The notes below the pieces were generated by a model. The model did not search any database. It saw nothing but the letters and a program-made list of their open reading frames with translations, and had not been told where the DNA came from. From positions 1-9,881 of the forward strand of contig JAFXWT010000186.1 in the NCBI GenBank assembly GCA_017542695.1: a stretch of DNA of 9,881 bases, written 5' to 3'. The translations under genes were made by a program, and so were the position numbers. Of this stretch, positions 5,588-9,881 are shown in pieces; position 1 is the stretch's first letter; each line of letters begins with the position of its first letter. The stretch is from Clostridia bacterium. Lineage in GTDB: Bacteria; Bacillota_A; Clostridia; Oscillospirales; CAG-272.

Positions 5588-6723
5588 TGCAAAAGAGAGC
5601 GTTGGTTATTGCATCGATGGCATCTATGATTGATAATTTCAATCGAAATAATATTATTGAGTTAGAAAAATTAGGATATAAAGTGGATATTGCCGCAAAT
5701 TTTGAAACTGAAGACTCCAACTCATATGAAAAAGTTCAAATGTTCCGAAAGGAAATGATTGAAACTGGACATAAAGTAATTCATATTGATTTTTCTCGTA
5801 GATTGGAAAGTATCCGAAAGCAGATTTTGTCAATCAAGCAAGTCCGGATGCTCTCAAAAAATGATTATGATTTGGTTCATTGTCATTCTCCGATCTGTTC
5901 AGTTATCGTACGATTGGTATTTCACAATAAAAAAGCCAAACTTATTTATACCGCTCATGGCTTTCACTTTTATAAAGGAGCACCACTCAAAAATTGGCTG
6001 ATTTATTATCCGATTGAAAAGTGGCTCAGCAGGTATACAGACGTTTTAATAACGATCAATAAAGAGGATTATGCCAGAGCCAAGAAAAAATTTCATGCAC
6101 AGAGAACCGAGTATGTTCCGGGTGTCGGCATTGATGTTGAGAAGTTCAAAAACACGGCGGTAGACCGAAATGCAAAGCGAAAAGAACTTGGAATTCCAGA
6201 AGATGCTTTTTTGATGATATCGGTAGGAGAACTGAATAAGAACAAAAATCATCAAGTGGTCATTCGTGCTTTGGCGCAATTAAATGATTCGCACATTCAC
6301 TATATGATCGCCGGAAAAGGCGAACTTTTGGATTATCTGACAAATCTTGCAAAACAGCTCGGCGTATCTGATCAAGTGCATTTTTTGGGATATCGCAATG
6401 ACGTCGCGGAGCTATATAAGATATCGGATATTGATGTCTTTCCATCAATCAGAGAAGGGCTCGGCCTTGCGGCAATAGAAGGAATGGCGGCTGGTCTGCC
6501 TTTGATTTGTTCTGATAACAGAGGAACAAGAGAATATGCCGTGCCTAATGAAAATGCGTGCGTTTGTTCAACCCCGATGGATTACTTAATTGCCATTCAA
6601 AAAATGTATACTTCGAACGTATTTGCTGACAGTTTGGGCAAAAAAGGTGCAATAAAAGCGGACTCCTTTTCGGTGGATTCAATAAACCGACAAATGAAAA
6701 GACTATATTTTGATTTCAAATGA
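5584..6723 (+). CDS. Family 4 glycosyltransferase (EpsD-like)
   Basis: Retaining GT-B glycosyltransferase (379 aa) expected to extend the lipid-linked saccharide at the cytoplasmic face. The N-terminal acceptor domain carries LVHCHSPICSVIVR and the TAHGFHFYKG motif (from T123), which is typical of Bacillus EpsD-like enzymes. The C-terminal domain has VPGVGIDVEKF, VGELNKNKNH, and the nucleotide-sugar EX7E motif from E291 to E299 (REGLGLAAIE) followed by GMAAGLPLI. Translation starts at the tandem ATGATG: ATG 5584 overlaps the epimerase TGA (5585-5587), and ATG 5587 is equally possible, with GAAGGAG (5571-5577) 6 or 9 nt upstream. Full length and intact. Donor sugar unknown. Confidence 0.92.
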   Translation: MMQKRALVIASMASMIDNFNRNNIIELEKLGYKVDIAANFETEDSNSYEKVQMFRKEMIETGHKVIHIDFSRRLESIRKQILSIKQVRMLSKNDYDLVHCHSPICSVIVRLVFHNKKAKLIYTAHGFHFYKGAPLKNWLIYYPIEKWLSRYTDVLITINKEDYARAKKKFHAQRTEYVPGVGIDVEKFKNTAVDRNAKRKELGIPEDAFLMISVGELNKNKNHQVVIRALAQLNDSHIHYMIAGKGELLDYLTNLAKQLGVSDQVHFLGYRNDVAELYKISDIDVFPSIREGLGLAAIEGMAAGLPLICSDNRGTREYAVPNENACVCSTPMDYLIAIQKMYTSNVFADSLGKKGAIKADSFSVDSINRQMKRLYFDFK

Positions 6724-6742
6724 AGTTTTGAGGTGGCAATTA

Positions 6743-7726
6743 GTGAACCCTTTTTTATGCTATGAACATGTTCCGGGTATAATCGGCATTAAAACTAATA
6801 TAAAGAATTTTCGATGGGGATTCGGAAAATGCTCCAAACCCGTTGACGAAAGCGTATTTGAAAACTGTCAGTATAAAATCGTTGTTGAAAGAAAAATGGA
6901 TAGCCATGTATTTGACTCTGTAAACCTCGATTCGTTTGATTTATATTTTCGTTATTTTAAAGGTGCAAAAGACAATCGGTGTTTGATTTTTGATCGAACA
7001 GTCGGTAAGATTATTCATTTGCGTTATTACATAAATATGTATGAAAAGCAAATACATATTATCGTGGGGAAATCATATTTGAGATTTGTCCGGATCAAGT
7101 TGATGAATCTTCATCCTATTTCGTCTGTGCTTTTCGACGCAATCTCCGCGGTTCTCTTGCAAAATCATATGACATCTCTGTATTGTTCGTCAATAAAACT
7201 TTCCGATGGAAAATCTGCGGTTTTTATGGCGCCTCCCAATACTGGTAAAAGTCTAACGGTTTTGCGACTTAAGCGTGATTTTGGAGCGAATATTCTTTCC
7301 GAAGATATGGCGATTACAAACGGCAGAGAAATTTGGGGCGCACCGTACACGAATCTTTTCAGAAATTATCATGATAAATCGTTATGTGCCGAGGGAAATT
7401 ACGCCCCAATAACATGCCCTCAGAAAATTGATTATGTGTTTTTTTTACAAAAAGGGGAAAAGATACAATCTATACAAACATTTGATTATTCGGAAAGATT
7501 GGAGTCAATAAATCGCTACTCCCTCGGATATTACTATTCTCCTTGTCTGCGTGCCATGAATTATTTCAATGATGATTTTTTTGTGCCCAAATGCATGGCT
7601 GATGAAACGCGCATTTTTAAGGAAATGGAAAATTCAACAAAAGGATTCGTGCTTGAAAATCCTAATCCTGTTATGTTTGCCGAGCAGATGATTGATATCC
7701 TAAAAAAATCAGAAGGTGAAGTTTGA
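6743..7726 (+). CDS. P-loop protein resembling HPr kinase (PEPCK-like kinase fold) within the polysaccharide operon
   Basis: Protein of 327 aa with no signal peptide or membrane segment. Around the middle is AVFMAPPNTGKSLTVLRL (P-loop APPNTGKS at 163-170). It is followed after 16 residues by LSEDMAIT (185-192), and then IWGAPYTNLFRNY. Spacing and order resemble the HPr kinase C-terminal fold, where the P-loop is followed by an acidic pair that binds metal; here the pair is E187-D188. The N-terminal half (about 1-150) is unlike HprK and matches no family I recognise. Homologues of this fold outside carbon regulation phosphorylate peptides or small molecules, so a role in modifying a glycan, lipid carrier or partner protein is possible but is inference. 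GTG 6743 is chosen because GAGGTGG (6730-6736) lies 6 nt upstream; no in-frame ATG is near. It may instead bind nucleotide without kinase activity. Confidence 0.7.
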   Translation: MNPFLCYEHVPGIIGIKTNIKNFRWGFGKCSKPVDESVFENCQYKIVVERKMDSHVFDSVNLDSFDLYFRYFKGAKDNRCLIFDRTVGKIIHLRYYINMYEKQIHIIVGKSYLRFVRIKLMNLHPISSVLFDAISAVLLQNHMTSLYCSSIKLSDGKSAVFMAPPNTGKSLTVLRLKRDFGANILSEDMAITNGREIWGAPYTNLFRNYHDKSLCAEGNYAPITCPQKIDYVFFLQKGEKIQSIQTFDYSERLESINRYSLGYYYSPCLRAMNYFNDDFFVPKCMADETRIFKEMENSTKGFVLENPNPVMFAEQMIDILKKSEGEV

Positions 7727-9003
7727 TGAGAATTCTTGTTATTACAAGAAATGCATGGGATGATTCCAATTCAATCGGAAACACTATTTCAAATTTTTTT
7801 CAAGGTTTGCCAGATATTGAATTTGCCAATATATATTTCAGATCGGCAAATCCGAATAATAAGTTGTGTCAAAAGTATTATCAAGTAACTGAAATTGATA
7901 TATTAAAGCATTGGTTTGTTCCGTCGAGAATCGGCAGGTCATTTGAGATTGATAAACAATTCGATAAAACGGAAAAAAAAGAAGCAGTTGAAAAAAGAGA
8001 AAAAAACATTATTTCTTTTATCCATAGATTTGGATTTAAACTAATTTACTGTTTCTCTGATTTCTTATGGAATAGTTGCAGATGGATTAATGATGATTTG
8101 CAAAAGTTTATTGAGTCTTTTGCACCGGATTTGATTTTTACTTTTGTAAAAGCCGCGCCGCAGTATTACCAGACAATCTCTTTTTTGCGAAAAAAATATC
8201 AAATTCCCCTTATGACTTTTATTGCTGATGATGAATATTCGGGTTACTTGATGCATAATCAAAAAAGGAAAATAGATAACCTTAAATACATATTAAGTGA
8301 GTCATCGGTAGTAACAGGATGTTCAGAAGAAATCTGTACGTATTATAATTCGTTATTTAATTGCAATGCGACTCCGCTTTACAAAGGATGTGAGTTGATT
8401 CTTCCATCAAAAGAGCATTCAAACGATTCTTTGACAATTGTCTATGCAGGTAATCTTCTTTGCGGCAGGTTGGACATAATTCAAAAAATTTCTGATTTAA
8501 TAGAGGATTATTCATTTAATAATAACAAAAAGATTAACTTTGAGATTTATAGCAATACCCATCTATCGTCAATTGAGGTTAGTCGCTTGTCGGACAATAA
8601 AAAATGCACATTTTTTATGGGAAGAAAACCGTATGAAGATATTAAAAAAAGATTGAGTGGATCCAATCTCGTTCTTTTTGCCGAGTCTTTTATAAAAAGT
8701 GAAATAATCAAAACCAAATATTCGTTTTCTACAAAAATTATCGATTATCTCCAGAGCGGCAGTGCAATTGTTTCTGTTGGTCCTTCGGAGATTGCCTCTA
8801 TAAAGTATTTAAAAAGAATACCGGGCGTTTTTGTGATTGATAATTTGGATTCACTAAAGAGCGAACTGACATATGTTTTGGATAACAACCAAAATTATAA
8901 TAAACGCGCGGAACAGATTTTTTTATTCGCCAAAGAAAAGCATGATCCAATAAAATTAAAGAACGAATTAAGAATGCTGTTAAGCCAAGCTGTCGATTGT
9001 TAG
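7726..9003 (+). CDS. Divergent GT-B-type glycosyltransferase
   Basis: Protein of 425 aa, probably a cytoplasmic glycosyltransferase of the GT4-like GT-B fold. The N-terminus MRILVITRNAWDDSNSIGNT matches the first Rossmann strand plus Gly-rich acceptor loop. APDLIFTFVKAAPQYYQ, LMTFIADDEYSG and VVTGCSEEICTYYN follow the usual N-domain order. LTIVYAGNL begins the C-domain. The donor-site region is SFSTKIIDYLQSGSAIVSVGPSE (from S333), a common form of the nucleotide-sugar pocket, but the classic EX7E is not clear. ATG 7726 shares one base with the preceding TGA (7724-7726), and GAAGGTG (7712-7718) lies 7 nt upstream. A TTG at 7723 is rejected because it lies closer to the ribosome binding site and overlaps the previous stop. 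It is the last gene of the tightly packed operon. Donor and linkage are unknown. Confidence 0.75.
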   Translation: MRILVITRNAWDDSNSIGNTISNFFQGLPDIEFANIYFRSANPNNKLCQKYYQVTEIDILKHWFVPSRIGRSFEIDKQFDKTEKKEAVEKREKNIISFIHRFGFKLIYCFSDFLWNSCRWINDDLQKFIESFAPDLIFTFVKAAPQYYQTISFLRKKYQIPLMTFIADDEYSGYLMHNQKRKIDNLKYILSESSVVTGCSEEICTYYNSLFNCNATPLYKGCELILPSKEHSNDSLTIVYAGNLLCGRLDIIQKISDLIEDYSFNNNKKINFEIYSNTHLSSIEVSRLSDNKKCTFFMGRKPYEDIKKRLSGSNLVLFAESFIKSEIIKTKYSFSTKIIDYLQSGSAIVSVGPSEIASIKYLKRIPGVFVIDNLDSLKSELTYVLDNNQNYNKRAEQIFLFAKEKHDPIKLKNELRMLLSQAVDC

Positions 9004-9040
9004 TATGCGTTCTGACAATTTGTGAGTTTTTGACTAGTTA

Positions 9041-9073
9041 CGTTTTTTTGTTTGAATTTTGCGTAAAAAACGC
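9041..9073. other. Weak AT-rich inverted repeat after the polysaccharide operon
   Basis: CGTTTTTT (9041-9048) can pair with AAAAAACG (9065-9072) over a 16-nt loop. A smaller GCGT/ACGC hairpin occupies 9061-9073. Neither has a GC-rich stem plus T-run, so I do not call a terminator. The operon may read through into the secreted glycosidase gene. Confidence 0.3.
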
Positions 9074-9108
9074 CAAATTTATGTTAAAAAGACAAAGTTA
9101 AAATAAAA

Positions 9109-9146
9109 TTTATTAATTAAATAAAGTTTATTGATTAACAAATAAA
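9109..9146. repeat. Two tandem AT-rich near-palindromes in the leader of the secreted protein gene
   Basis: TTTATTAATTAAATAAA (9109-9125) and a related 20-nt unit (9127-9146, TTTATTGATTAA then CAAATAAA) are each nearly self-complementary and lie back to back, ending 8 nt before the ribosome binding site. They could be a regulator site or an mRNA structure, or simply biased AT-rich DNA. Confidence 0.45.
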
Positions 9147-9174
9147 TTACTTCAAAGGAGAAAAAAACAAAAAC

Positions 9175-9881
9175 ATGAAAAGCAAATTTTCAACAAAGCT
9201 TTTGTCAATGCTTATTGTGGTAATTATGCTTGTCTGCGTTTTCCCGATCGGCGCTATGGCGGCGTGGGTCTATGATGAAGATGCAACAACAGACGACTAC
9301 TACAAGCTGATTTCACAAAGGTATTGGCAATTGGCCCCCGGCATCGAGGAAACAGAGGTTGTCCTCAACAACACTCAAGGAACTAGAAGACAGGTTGTTC
9401 ATTCCGTCAGCGTTGATCTTAACAACCCTTACAACAAAGTCATCCCCGGTTATAAAGGAATGAACGAGGGTATTCAAAGCAAGATTTTCGGTACTGAGGT
9501 GACTTCTCAGCAAGCGCTGAATGCAGAGAAACTCGGTTACGGCAACGTTGTTGCCGCAACCAATGCGATGCTTAGCTGGTATGATTCAGCGTATTATAAG
9601 CAGCATCCGGAGTATATCGGGCAGCCTCTTGGATGGAATATCTGCAACGGCTTCTACTATGAGAACAGCCAAGGTCCTCTCGGCGATTCAAGTTCGAGTT
9701 ATGCAGTTCTTGTTATAAACTATGATTATCATCCGATTACGGGCGAGAAAAGACCTGACGATATGCCCAAGGTTCTTATGCGCGGTGTTGCAGATCCTCT
9801 GACCGGTTGGGAAGAGAACGCAATCTCCGCTTGGGCTTGGCTTGTCAAACCCGATGCAAATGGTAATCCGGTTAAGCAGTA
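9175..9881 (+). CDS. Secreted phosphodiester glycosidase (NAGPA)-like protein, N-terminal part
   Basis: An open frame of 235 codons runs off the right edge with no stop. It starts with a clear Sec signal peptide: MKSKFSTK, a hydrophobic core LLSMLIVVIMLVCVF, and a signal peptidase I site near GAMA-AW (residues 26-31). The mature part begins acidic, then reads ETEVVLNN, RRQVVHSVSVDLNNP (71-85), NVVAATNAMLSWY (124-136) and GQPLGWNICNGFYY. This order resembles the phosphodiester glycosidase (NAGPA) domain, which has a VDL strand, a VVAAiNg-type turn and a PxGxxIxNG segment. Such proteins are often tied to exopolysaccharide loci in Clostridia. AAAGGAGA (9154-9161) is 13 nt upstream, slightly long spacing. 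Base composition is intermediate between the transporter genes and the polysaccharide genes. The activity, and any C-terminal cell-wall-binding domains, lie outside the window. Confidence 0.75.
   Translation, partial: MKSKFSTKLLSMLIVVIMLVCVFPIGAMAAWVYDEDATTDDYYKLISQRYWQLAPGIEETEVVLNNTQGTRRQVVHSVSVDLNNPYNKVIPGYKGMNEGIQSKIFGTEVTSQQALNAEKLGYGNVVAATNAMLSWYDSAYYKQHPEYIGQPLGWNICNGFYYENSQGPLGDSSSSYAVLVINYDYHPITGEKRPDDMPKVLMRGVADPLTGWEENAISAWAWLVKPDANGNPVKQ

Noticed and set aside
9029..9057. TTGACT-16-TTGAAT as a promoter for the secreted gene
   Set aside because: The -10 is poor (it lacks the A at position 2) and the surrounding AT-rich DNA yields several equally weak candidates, so none is listed.

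Overview
The window looks like a chromosomal segment from a low-to-medium GC Gram-positive bacterium, most likely an uncultured member of the Clostridia (Firmicutes/Bacillota). This rests on strong AGGAGG-type ribosome binding sites, two perfect sigma-A promoters, a substrate-binding protein anchored as a lipoprotein, and exopolysaccharide genes of the type common in Clostridia. The genus cannot be named from sequence alone. Eight protein-coding genes are supported, the last running off the right edge, plus three short candidate leader ORFs.

Region 1 (1-531) is non-coding. It has a run of back-to-back hairpins (57-259), then an AT-rich stretch, a perfect sigma-A promoter (371-398), and a leader of about 125 nt carrying two small ORFs. 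The second ORF is arginine-rich and overlaps the next gene's start codon.

Region 2 (532-2878) is a complete polar amino acid ABC importer operon. It encodes a lipoprotein receptor, a permease and an ATPase, and ends at a Rho-independent terminator. An 18-bp intercistronic stem-loop separates receptor from permease, as expected where the receptor is needed in excess.

Region 3 (2893-3785, minus strand) is a single convergent gene for a TIM-barrel sugar isomerase/epimerase-like protein, with its own perfect consensus promoter.

Region 4 (about 3790-9003) is visibly more AT-rich and has different codon choice. It is a tightly packed plus-strand operon for surface polysaccharide synthesis: an initiating phosphoglycosyl transferase, a short-chain NAD-dependent sugar epimerase, an EpsD-like GT4 glycosyltransferase, an unusual P-loop protein resembling HPr kinase, and a second, divergent glycosyltransferase. 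Four of the genes overlap or abut by 1-4 nt. The compositional break suggests horizontal acquisition.

Region 5 (9004-9881) is a 171-nt AT-rich intergenic region followed by the first 235 codons of a secreted protein. That protein resembles the phosphodiester glycosidase (NAGPA) family and plausibly acts on extracellular glycans. No polysaccharide flippase or polymerase lies in the window, so the cluster probably continues to the right.
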